Below are positions 49,953 through 60,459 of a stretch of 64,000 nucleotides of DNA, piece after piece. Each line of letters starts with the position of its first letter. Position 1 is the stretch's first letter. Under the pieces are notes generated by a model. The model was not told where the DNA came from. It ran no database searches and saw only the letters and a program-made list of their open reading frames with translations. A program made the translations under genes and the position numbers. Origin of the DNA: Syngnathus acus (Eukaryota; Chordata; Actinopteri; Syngnathiformes; Syngnathidae); contig NC_051094.1 of the NCBI RefSeq assembly GCF_901709675.1, positions 8,240,501-8,304,500 of the forward strand, in the 5' to 3' direction.

Positions 49953-52418
49953 ATGTGGACGGACAAGCAACGAGGGATCCGACTGTCTCAGCACGAACTC
50001 CTGTGCAAGAACTCCTGTGGTTACTATGGGAACCCCGCATGGCAGGGCTTCTGCTCCAAGTGCTGGAGGGAGCGGGTCCGGCCTGCTGAAGCCCGCCGAC
50101 TAGACACCAGGTAAACTGTGCAGGCATTAATTAAAGTAACATAGTCATTCAAGTGTAAAAACAAATGTAATGAAAGTATCACATGAGTTTAAAAAGAATT
50201 TGTTAAAAGGCTCATTTGCCTCCCAAAATGTTGGCAGGATTCCAGTTGGTTCTCTCGCTGACTTCCTTTTTTTGACTTCCTGCAGAGAGAGTGGTGAAGT
50301 CACGACACCCACCTTCTCCAAATTTGAAGAAAAGAAGAATATGGAGAAGGGTCGTCGTATCAACACCATGAGAAGATTGTTCTGGGGTGGCCCATCCCCT
50401 CCCAAACGTAGGCATCATATCATAGCACTGGAGCCCAACTTCTTGTGCACCACGTACTGGTTGCTCATAAAGATGTACTGTATTTTGACAATATGTAATT
50501 TCAGAACATGTAATGTAATAATGTTTGTGTGTTGTATATGTTGCTCCAACCTCTGCTGTTAGAACCTTCCGACAGCCAGATGAATGCGTTGAAAGCCTTC
50601 CAGAAGCTGGAACCCGGAGACTTCACCGGTTTCTTAAAAACACTCCGCAGCCCGTCCTGCCAGCGTCTGCAGTCTCGTTGCACAGCCTTCCTCAACACAA
50701 TGGAGGCCTATCATGTAATTACCGTCATTATATTAGGAGAAGATGCCATGGGGGTGTTCTAACTGGATGTTGTTCTGCAGGCTCTGCAGGTGCAGAAGCA
50801 GTCCGACCTCGTGCAGGACTTCTACCAGTCGTTTGCTGAATATTTCACCAGTGAGTACCCAATGCCAATCGCTTCACTGCCATTCTAGTCATCCATTTCA
50901 CCAAACCTCAAAACAGCGAATTATCCCCCACCCTCCGTTTCAGGTTTTTCAGAAGCCGAGCTCACTCGGACGATGGAGCATGTGGAGAAGCTCATTATGA
51001 CGCGCTTGCACAAGTGGGTCTTCTGCCATGACAGCTGTGACGATGAACAGAAGGACCTGACTTTGCAGAGGAGGATACGGTTAGTTTTTGTCTCACATGT
51101 TGATGTTTTTAATTCTCAGCTGAGCTCTACTATAGTCATAGAGCACTTTAAAACAACCACTCGTATGTAAATTGTCTTCATCCAGAACTGCTATTGATTC
51201 AATGCCTTGAGAATGCAATGACATAAATGAATGACAATAGCCTCAGGTATACTTAAAAAATATGAATTCCCTCCAAAAATCCCTTGAGTGTGTAATTGGC
51301 TCAAATTTAAATTAACTAAAGCAATTTAAGTTAAAAATAGGCAATTGCAATGATAATTTTCTTTTTCAAGTTACAATGGATTCTTTAAAAAAAAAAAAAG
51401 AAAAGATCATTCCAGAAAAAAAATAATACAATATACATCATCCTTGTCTACAACCCAAATCTTTACTTTTTGGTTCTTGACAGCTTCCAAATTCACGGTT
51501 GGACACTGACTCATTTCCTATTTTGTTGCTTTTTCGGCAGTTCTTTAAACTGGGTCACCCCGCAGATGCTCAGCGTACCTTTCCCAGAAATGCAGAGCAC
51601 CATCACGGGGGACCCCTTTCTTCCGGCCATAACGGCAATTATCGAGATGGACGCCAAGCGGGCACCTCAGGACAAGCTAGTGTGTGTGTCCAAGTGCAGC
51701 CAGCACGTGTTCGAGGCGCTCTCGACCTCCAACAGCGAGCCGGCCAACGCCGATGACTTCCTGTCCGCTCTGGTCTACGTGGTGCTCAAGGCCAACCCGC
51801 CTCGCCTGCACTCCAACATGCAATACGTTATCCGTTTTGGCCTCCCGCAGAGTCTCATGGCTGGAGAGAGCGGCTACTACTTCACCAATCTGGTAAGTTT
51901 CTTACACCTTACAAATATTTGAAGCCTCTGAAAAATAACTGAATCATTTGTTCTTACACCCAAGTACAGACTGAGTTCTTTTACCATTTCCAAAATGAAC
52001 CCATTGCTTACAATTTGCTTTCTAGTCCTGTGCAGTGGCTTTCATTGAAAAACTGGATGGACGCTCGCTCAACCTCAGCCCGGAGGAGTTTGAGGGCTAC
52101 ATGCGTCGGGGACGGGCCCCAGCGGCAGCCAGCGGGGTGCAGGCCGCGGCCTGTGAGACGCGCCACTTGCTGGACGAGCTGATGTCACGACAGGAGCGAC
52201 TGGACCATGGAGTGGACGCCCTCAATGTGCAGCTGCAGACCTGGGTGCAGGCAGTTCATGCGCAGATAGACCAGGCAACATCCCAGCTGGCTTTGGTACA
52301 AGAAGAAGTGACCGATATCTCTTTATCAGCGTCATCATCCACCTCATCTGATTCAGCGGAAATAGAGCATTTGATTCTTACAGATGAACATGTAGGGTCT
52401 CCAGATACAGACTGTTAA
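49953..52418 (+). CDS. rabgef1l: RABGEF1/Rabex-5-like Rab5 guanine-nucleotide exchange factor
   Basis: Rabex-5 activates Rab5 on early endosomes through its VPS9 domain and binds ubiquitin at its N-terminus. Exons: 49953-50110, 50286-50407, 50563-50714, 50781-50850, 50944-51079, 51541-51892, 52026-52418; 460 residues (human RABGEF1 491). An A20-type zinc finger is intact (C18, C22, C34, C37 in [22 protein letters not shown]). The FSKFEEKK block, helical bundle and VPS9 core follow, including NWVTPQML (216-223), the conserved acidic residue in ADDF (Asp285) and NPPRL (298-302). The ubiquitin-binding MIU helix, which normally follows the zinc finger directly, is absent. The C-terminus is divergent, with a coiled-coil-like region and a Ser-rich tail. 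I infer the 'like' paralogue from this divergence. AATAAA at 52794-52799. Confidence 0.88.
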
Positions 52419-53249
52419 TCCCAATCTCAAAAGGTACTTGTTGTATTTTTAATTGCTCTGCAATAACTTCATTACTTGATCACAAAAGCACAGGTTGTAC
52501 TTCCACTTTGTATATGTGAATCGTTTGCACTTGTTTGCTAAGGGTGTGGGCAAAATGAAGGAAGTTTTAAATACATTCCGTGATGACCAGCAACTGTGAT
52601 AATGTAGACCTCAGCCTTATTTGTTTTCCTAAAAAATATTTATAATATAATAAATATATATGTATTAAATACATTTGTAAAAATTTAAGATGGTCTATAA
52701 TACTGCTAATGGGGTTGTGAAAGAATTAAGAAATAACTCGTACTTGTAATTGCACTGTTTACATGCATATTTTCGCTTTTGAAGGGTTTCCATAATAAAG
52801 AAAATTAAGACTTTATGATGCAAAATATTTTGTTTACCTTTTTAAGCAAATGAAAAGTGTATTTGTTTCATGATTAACATTTGTATCCCCCCCCCCCCCC
52901 CCCCCAAAAACAACAACAACTTGCCAACAGTGAAATTAAGTTGTACTACTTTTTTTAGCCCGTGTTGCGTCTGTATTTCATTCTCCTTCCATAGCGTTCA
53001 TCTTTGGTGACATCACAACCAACGATCACTAAGCCCGCCCTTTATGAGCCACACTCAAAGCCAGAGAAATTATTTATCATTTTAAATATATATTTTTGAT
53101 ATTTAGGGTCTTTAAGTGATTTTTGAGTGCTATTCAAATATTTTCATCTCAATTACGCCAGCGATCAAATGTGTATGTCTTGAAGGTTCCGCCCGAAGTA
53201 CTAAATCCGCCCGGACACAAACGTGTTGTAACACAACCAGGAAGTTACT
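52419..53249. other. rabgef1-like 3' UTR and psmd9 promoter region
   Basis: AT-rich 3' UTR with AATAAA at 52794-52799 and a run of 18 C at 52887-52904. The last 250 bases before the psmd9 ATG are less AT-rich and should hold its promoter. An ETS-like AGGAAGT lies at 53239-53245. No additional gene is visible. Confidence 0.5.
52887..52904 (+). repeat. Poly(C) run of 18
   Basis: An uninterrupted C homopolymer follows TTTGTAT and precedes AAAAACAACAAC. It is non-coding. Confidence 0.9.
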
Positions 53250-54705
53250 ATGAAGACGACAAACGAAAACAATCCAGAAACCTCCATGGATGATGTTAAA
53301 AACCTTATTAAAAAGAAAGATGAGATCGAAGAACAGATTAAAGCATACCACGATGTTCTGGAAGATGTAAGTTCATGGAATATAACACCCAGTCGCTGAA
53401 GTTGTGCAGTGTTGTATGATTATATCTTAGCTTTTTGTTTTTACAGCAAGGCGTCGGACTTCATGGTCCCTTGGTGGACGCAGAAGGTTACCCGAGGGCC
53501 GACATCAACTTGTACCAGATAAGAACCGCCAGACACAATATTTCGTGTAAGTAACCTGTTACAACAAATATCTCTAACTGATGTACTTAAGAAAAATGTA
53601 ACGTCATAGTTGTAGGCTAAATTGTAGTGTGCTCTTTCTACACATTTTGTCCTTTTACATTCACTTACCCACTCAGAAAGTCGTGTGAGAAAATTACAGT
53701 AACCTATGTATGTAATAATATGCAAATCCGGTGTATATAATGCTGGAAGAAAGTAGAAGTACTCATCTTTTAAAAAGAGCTGAAACAGTCATTTTCATCT
53801 GCGTCGCAAGCTCTACATTACATCTCGAACCGTTGGCTGTTGCAGGCTTGCAGAACGATCACAAGGCCATCATGGCAGATATTGAGGACGCCTTGCACAG
53901 GTTGCACGCTCATGAAAAAGCCAAGCGCCTGCACGGTCAGACAGAAGCTCTGGAGGAGGCCATGGAGCAGCAGGATGTGCTCCCACCCGCCTTTGCGCGG
54001 GTGGATGACATCACGCAGGGTTCGCCTGCCGCCATAGCTGTGAGTGGCGATAGAGCGACCCTTTGGCTCTGATGTTTGAGCCTTTCTTGACTTTTTGCTC
54101 TCCATTTTGCAAAAGGGCTTGAGAATTGGAGATGAAGTTGTTGAGTTTGGTTCAGTGAACACTGGCAACTTCCAGTGCCTCAATAACATTGCTTCTGTCG
54201 TGCAGCACAGTGAAGGGGTAAGATTCCAGATAGACATGAACATATCTTAGCGTGTCAAAGTCCTAAGATGATCGCTTTAATGTGACAAATCCACCCAAAA
54301 CATGGCCACCTCAACTTATATAGCCTCCACCTCTTTCAGTTCCAGCCATTAAAAAAGAGATAACTTCTTAAGTGCCTGTCAATTTGGAACATTCTGGCTC
54401 TGATTATTTCAAGGTTCACAGAAACTTTGGTCAATCTCAAGCTGCTTGAAAGGTGTAAGTTAAATTCTGAATAGTTCTGTGCTAATTATGTTTTTTTTGG
54501 ATTGGTGTAGAAGCCACTACGAGTGACGGTGGTCCGCGGGGGGCAGAGAGCCCATGTGAGCTTGACTCCGCAGCGGTGGTCCGGCCAGGGTCTGATGGGG
54601 TGAGTCCATTACAGCGCACATGCAGCTATAAAATCTTGACCGGTCACTCATCATTCACTTTGTTTTGTTACCAGGTGTAAGATTGTCCCCATGTCTCCAC
54701 CATAA
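53250..54705 (+). CDS. psmd9: PSMD9 (p27/Nas2), 26S proteasome assembly chaperone
   Basis: PSMD9 is a chaperone for assembly of the 19S base that binds the Rpt5 C-terminus through a PDZ domain. Exons: 53250-53366, 53447-53546, 53846-54039, 54116-54217, 54511-54599, 54675-54705. All phases agree and give 210 residues (human 223). The N-terminal part is helical, predicted coiled coil (about 13-110), with conserved DADGYPR-like [20 protein letters not shown]. The PDZ part (about 110-200) has [20 protein letters not shown] and VVQHSEGKPLRVTV, and the C-terminus is [16 protein letters not shown] lies at 54726-54731, only 21 bases past the stop. The gene is convergent with gtf2h3, which is also its neighbour region in human (12q24). 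Confidence 0.95.
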
Positions 54706-54725
54706 GCCTCAATTACTTTCATATA

Positions 54726-54731
54726 AATAAA
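54726..54731 (+). terminator. psmd9 poly(A) signal
   Basis: AATAAA sits 21 bases after the psmd9 stop codon and 29 bases before the minus-strand signal of gtf2h3. Confidence 0.75.
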
Positions 54732-54759
54732 GACTCAAATTAAGACAAAGCATGTTTCG

Positions 54760-54765
54760 TTTATT
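54760..54765 (-). terminator. gtf2h3 poly(A) signal
   Basis: TTTATT on the plus strand is AATAAA on the minus strand, about 116 bases after the gtf2h3 stop codon. Confidence 0.6.
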
Positions 54766-54880
54766 TTACGTTTGAAAAAATCATAATTGGTTAAACATTA
54801 TTCAAAATTAAAAATGTTAGAGTTTAACCATCATTTTATACAAGATTAATTAGGCTGTGGCGGTAATAGAAAAAAAATGC

Positions 54881-57800
54881 TCATGATGCTTTGAATTTCT
54901 TCTTTTTGCCTTTGACCATTTGTGGGAGCTGGATTTTGAAAGCCGTCCTACAAAACACAAATATTCAGTATAAAAATATGTAAATATTAATGTGATTAAA
55001 AAAATGTTTTTTAAACTCACTCGCAGGTTGTACAGATGGGGCTGAAGTTGCAGAATACTGTGGTGAAGAAAGTAGCAGAAATGATTATTAATGACTTCTT
55101 TTGATCTGTAATGAAACTTTATGGACCACGTGCATGGCACATCATTAACATTATCACATCAGTGGTCTTTATGTATGACAAATTTTGAACATTTTTATAG
55201 TCAAAATCGCTGGAATTGCATATTTCCTGTTCAAATACTAAGGTTGCTGATAGGACATAAAACCGTAGTAAAAAGGCACAGGTTGCGGCAGATAGTACTC
55301 TGCCTCACCGAAGGGGGGCGTACCTGATTCAATGGGTGATTAATGCTGCCCCATTTGTTGCCGTAGAGGTAGAAGAGACAACAGACAAGCACAGAACTCT
55401 TTTTTTGCTCGATGTAACTAAAAGTGAAGTGGACTAAAGTGAAGGAGGCATTCTGGGGATTTGATGACGTGAGTGATGATAAACGAGACCCTACTGTAGC
55501 TACGTATGTCTTGGGAGTGTTGAAGACATATAGCTGTTGTGAAAAGCTAGTAGCTCAAACATATGACTGAGCTGCTGTGATGGCATCAGAGCTTAATGGG
55601 GTGCAGGCCAAAATTAAAGAAAAGGTGCCTAAAGTAATTGAAAATGAAGAGGACTTTCACAACAAAGTAATGGAGATTTTTGTGGCAAAGGATAGGTGCA
55701 TGGACTTCAACAAATAAAGGTAAGACCACAAACTGGGTGTGTGTGTGTGCGCGCGCGTAGAATGCTGATGAGATACAAAATAACCAGTAGCCAATTGAAT
55801 AAGAGACCCTTTTGGGTTTATATATTTGTAAATCTGACCCTTGGGAAGTCAGTGCCTCACCAACCATGAACGTTTCCGTTTATTTCAAGCTACTTGGACG
55901 CCCTCTAGTGGACAAAAACTAAATTTAAAGTATTAACTGGATAGGAAAAAGTGAATAGCTGAGAGCTTTCTAGTGGTACTATTAGGATTTCTATGGGCAT
56001 TTATTGTAATTATAATAGAAAGACCTGAGCACTTACTGGACAGGCAGACAGAGCAGACGTAACCGATCTCAACGAGGTTGCGGTGGCAGAAGCACGCCGC
56101 CCTGTAGTCCACATGAGCTGGCGGTGGCAGCAGCAGCTGTGAACGTTGCTCGCCATCAGGCAGGAACACCCACTGTGCCGTAAAGTAAAAAAGTTTATAA
56201 CACCTTGACGTCAATTACCAGTAAGTGGGTGAAGAAATGCATGGAGTGGCGGTGGTCACCAGCAGGTATTGAGCCAGGGCCGCCTTCTGGGGGATTTTTA
56301 GGTACAAGCCACCCGTTATATCGCAGGCCTGTCGGACACAGAAGAACAACTTGTATTTATTTGGTCATGTTAGTATTTTTCATCAATGCGGGGACAAGCG
56401 GTACAGATAATGGATGGATGGCTGTTTGGTTTAGTCTCATATTTGCATTTTTTTGTTGTAGTTCTAACTTTCACCACTATTATTAGTGATTTCATAATAC
56501 TGATTGTGGAATCAATTTATGGTGATAATAAGAGATCAGAGTATGGTGTGTGTGTGTGTGTGTGCGTGAACATATATGACTACAAGTATGGTGTGTGCGT
56601 AATAAAAGCATAAAACAGTACTTGCTGTAGGAGCCCCGAGTCCGACTCCAACACGCACGCATCTATCAGGATGCTCTGTTTTGAAAAAAAAATAATAATA
56701 ATAATTTGAAGTGTTGGTAAAAATATTGTAAAATGAGCAATAATTGTTCAAATAATAGCAAGAAATGAATCATGTCATGACCTGCTTCTGGGCAGCGAAG
56801 ATCACATTCATGAAGTTCATGTACTGCAGAGCGCAATCGTCTGCTGCCTTTATCACCTAATCAAGCAGATTTACTTGATTCATACTTCAGGGAGTAAATC
56901 TAGCAAGATTCCTTCTGACGTAATATATCAATACATACCAAAATTCGAGACTTGACTTCCTGTCCCACTGAAAAAAACATAAGAAATATTAAACATGCAA
57001 GACAATTATGACTAGTCATAGTAAAAGTACCTTCAAGTTCCTTTGAAACTCTGTTAATATCTGAGTTGAAATAATTAAGAGATTAATTACTGAAAAAAAA
57101 TAGATGTGCAATTTTTCCAAAGTTGTTTTTATATTTTAAGTAGATAATCATTTGGCAAGATGTTTTTTTCTGTCTTTATATTGTATTATTGTATTTATAT
57201 TTTCTTGTATTTTGTCAAAACGATGTACAAATTTTCAAATGTCAGTTTTGCAGTATATATTTAGCAATATAAAAAACAGCACTTGTGCAGATTGTAGGGG
57301 AAGGATACAGCAGAGAGCTTTGGCGAGAGATCCAGCCAGCAAAGTGTCAGTGGAACCGCCCGTCACTTCAACTGCAAAATGAAAACGTACAGTATAAAAT
57401 ATCATATCAATCATCTAGGTGTCACAAAGAATAAGTGTTCAAACGCTGCGTCTTAACCTTTTGTTTTTCAAATGCAGTAGTGTACATTTGCTAAGTACAA
57501 TTCAATTGCATTTACGTTTAATCTTTATGAACTGTTTGTTGTCCAACATTTATTTAGATAGAAGTTTTCTTCCCCATCAAATTCATGTACAATACATTTG
57601 AATTGATTCATCATTTAGTAGTGGAGTTGACCTACTGTTGGACATCAAGTTTCTGATCCGGTCAGCAATGATGCCGTTGGCGAAAGACAGCAGTTCGTAC
57701 TTGCCGTCACCGCTGGAGCACGCGTCATCTTGGGTGCCATCTCCATCTGACTGACTCTTACTGGGATACAGAAAGTGACTGAAACCAAAAAAGCATTGAC

Positions 57801-58379
57801 AATGAGTACATTCAAAAAACAAGTTATTCAGGCTTAGTAATGCGACTAGACACTGTTCACCTATGCAGCCCTAATAGATACAGACGTCGATAGACTTGAA
57901 CCCAGATAGACAAGACAAATGGAGGGACAGAAGAGCAAGATGTACACAAACTGATACAGACTACGTATAAAGACGGACGGGCAGACAGACAGACGGTGCG
58001 TGACCTGTCTTGACAGTGGCTGGCGATGACGGCCAGCTTGTTATTCCTGTTCATGGCCACGTGAGAGTTAGCCATCACCATAACGGCATCCATACATTTG
58101 GACAGCGTGAACTAGGGCCACATGAAAACATTTGATTCATTAGGAATATCATGAAGATTATTGTCAAGTTTGATGTCATCATTCCGACCTGTACCTGCGG
58201 CTCACGCTGGATTTGCTGGCCCCACCAAATCGGGTTAACGTCCACGACAATGACCAACAAGCTGATTTCCTCTTCTGCAGAAACAAATTTGGAAAAATAC
58301 ACAAATAAATAAGCACAATAGATTGGAAACATGTAAAGTCGATGTTTCCTGAAAGCCAACAAAACGTACCTGATGCCAT
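54881..58379 (-). CDS. gtf2h3: GTF2H3 (p34), TFIIH core subunit
   Basis: p34 pairs with p44 in the TFIIH core, used in transcription initiation and nucleotide-excision repair. In transcript order the exons are 58379-58370, 58274-58195, 58111-58005, 57778-57636, 57371-57309, 57060-57031, 56967-56939, 56856-56782, 56675-56622, 56328-56260, 56172-56037, 55057-55021, 54947-54881. They join in phase to 299 residues (human 308). The N-terminal vWA-like domain has [14 protein letters not shown], then [16 protein letters not shown] and [19 protein letters not shown]-terminal C4-type zinc-binding region includes Cys247, 249, 260, 263, 268, 274 and 277. The tail is basic ([10 protein letters not shown]). 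The first exon codes only ATGGCATCAG. Two middle exons are 29 and 30 bases. The region between human residues about 75 and 95 is shorter here. Confidence 0.95.
55898..55911 (-). promoter_or_regulatory. CTCF-like motif in gtf2h3 intron
   Basis: The minus strand reads CCACTAGAGGGCGT, close to the CTCF core (CCASYAGRKGGCRS). Related CCACCTAGTGG-type words occur elsewhere in the window, so it could also be part of an old repeat. Confidence 0.35.
56387..56421 (+). mobile_element. 3'-end fragment of the GGAT-tailed retroposon
   Basis: About 35 bases (GGGACAAGCGGTACAGATAA then TGGATGGATGG) match the 3' end of the element at 23722-24089 in reverse orientation. It is a severely 5'-truncated insertion in a gtf2h3 intron. 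Confidence 0.55.
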
Positions 58380-59700
58380 CACGACGGCGCAATGGTATGT
58401 TTTATCCCCTTGTATTGTTCATATTTCATCTAAAACTACAGAAAACGACGAATATGAAAAAAATGTTGGTCAATATGCTACGCTAAAATAAACTTGATAA
58501 AATCTAAGAAATGTGTACATTTATCGTAATACGTATTATTAACTCTTGGCGCAGATTATGACGCTTCTGCTTCTTCTTCTTTTTCTTGTTCTTCTAGATT
58601 TAAATTGTGCACTGCTGCCACCTATGGCATGGAGTGGTTTTAAATTTTTAAGACAACTCGTACGTTCCCATTACAATATATTTTTGAGAAGTAGTAATTA
58701 AATAAACCGCCAAATACTAGTCTTTGACTATGGTTTTTTATATAAATATAATTTTTTGTGTGATTTAATGGCTATTTTAATTCATTGCAATATATATTCA
58801 TCTATATGAATAGTTGTTTGTGTCAACATTAAACTAAATATGAAGCTAGGTGAATAGATAATTAAAAAAACTCATTCATCATTCATTCAAATGTCAAATT
58901 CATTCAAATGTGAAATGATTTATAAGGGTGTCCATTAAGTTGTGATGTATACTCATTATGCTGAACTTTAATTTTTTTCATGGCATGTAATTCATATATT
59001 GATTTATGGGGATGTTTGTGCTAAAATTAAAAAAATATATAGATAATTATTAATTCTTATTAGTCCTTCTCCAAATATGATGCTGTTGTAGCACATTCAC
59101 CTGACTCCGGTGCAGGTAACAATGCTGGTCTATGTGAGTCTGAACGGTTGTCTCTGTATTTTGTGTGCCCTGCGACTGCTTGACAACTATTGTGTAGCCT
59201 TACATGTGCATCGAATGTAGGGCAACTCTTTGCCCCAAGTCAGCTGGGATAGACTCCTGCACCAGGCAACCCTAAACACCATAAGCGGTGTAGAGAAGAG
59301 AAAGGATGGATCTTAAAAATATTTTATTATTTCATGACTTGTTCATCCATTTAATGTCTGACTGGAGAATTATTACCCACAATATAGTTGATAATTAATT
59401 TCCCATGTTTTTGCTTGGAAGGGATTCCACCTTTTTCCATGGAAAATGCATATTGATGTTCATCATCACTTTTTATAAAGATTTTTATCCCCTTGATGGA
59501 TTTCAATGGGCACCACGGAATTTCACGATTTGCGGGCCAGCTCAGTTCTTATCCCCTGTGAATAGCGGGGACCCACTGTATGTTTGTATATCCCCACTGT
59601 ACTCATTAAATAACAATTTGACCACTAGAACAAAACCAAATGTGTTATATAATATTGCAAAAAGACGTACAGTACATACAAAACATGCCCCAGTCTCTTG
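58380..59700. other. Region between gtf2h3 and rfesd
   Basis: AT-rich DNA containing the gtf2h3 promoter at the left and the rfesd 3' UTR at the right (both minus strand). A degraded plus-oriented copy of the GGAT-tailed retroposon lies at about 59155-59310, ending in GTAGAGAAGAGAAAGGATGG. No further gene is seen. Confidence 0.5.
59155..59310 (+). mobile_element. Degraded copy of the GGAT-tailed retroposon
   Basis: TGTGCCCTGCGACTGCTTG, GTCAGCTGGGATAGACTCCT, CACCATAAGCGGTGTAGAGA and the final GGATGGAT follow the order of the complement of the element at 23722-24089, with several changes and gaps. Confidence 0.6.
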
Positions 59701-60459
59701 TCAGTGGACTTTTTGGATGCGTAAATTGGTCCTGTATGTGTCAGTTTGGTAGTAATCAGACTCAATGGCCTCTTTGGAGTCATTCAGTGTGACGTATATG
59801 TCCTCGTTCACTTCGGTGACTTTGTGGACCCTCTGTTTGACACCCTTGGAGCGCCAGTGAGTTCTCAGAGGTTTGACAGTGGGGTTGTCCACAGCTTGGT
59901 ACAGCCCCTCGCCTTCCGCCAGAGTGATCCTGTACTTGTGCCATGGACAGACGATGCACGTGCGCCCATTGAACTCCTGATGGGTAAGTAAAATAGATAC
60001 AAAGCTGAGATGTAAAATAGTGATAACTACGATATTCAGACGCATGAGAGCTCACCTCGATGTCTCCTTGTTCTAAAGCACCACCTGCATCTGTCAACAC
60101 ATAAGCAATGCGCGGCATGGAGACATGCCAGCGCAAGAGAGGCAAATACCTCGGTGAAAAGAGGAAGCTATACTGATGGAAGAAGCTGCCTGAAGATGAA
60201 GAGCAAGTAATGCTGGCTAAAAAAAAAAGGTATTGTATTCAAATGAAAGACTCTTACGATAACAGCGCATATCCATGGCATGGAACTCTCCCTGGTGGTA
60301 CACAACTAGCACATCGCGGCATCCATTCACCAGCTTGGTCACACGGCCCCGTCTGATGACGTCGTCACGTTTCCCGATGAAGTGAGAGGCAGGTGGGGGA
60401 GGAAGTGGAGGAAGGAAAGGAGAAGACGAAATCTGCCAAGTCTTCTCCTCACAGGACAT
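59701..60459 (-). CDS. rfesd: Rieske Fe-S domain-containing protein
   Basis: RFESD is a small soluble protein with a Rieske [2Fe-2S] domain whose physiological role is not established. In transcript order the exons are 60459-60258, 60090-60056 and 59976-59701, giving 170 residues (human about 157). The cluster ligands are present: C66-Y-H68 in MRCYHAGG and C89-P-W-H92 in CIVCPWH. Other conserved family features are EFHAMD, GEGLYQ, SKGVKQRVHKVT and IYVTLND. The N-terminal 25 residues include a short proline-rich run (FLPPLPPPPASH). The gene is read away from kif24, so the 2.3-kb interval at its 5' side is probably a divergent promoter region. Confidence 0.93.

Noticed and set aside
56260-56340. 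Apparent repeat sequence near 56.3 kb
   Set aside because: I first took it for part of the GGAT retroposon, but 56260-56328 is a gtf2h3 exon in correct phase. Only 56387-56421 is repeat.
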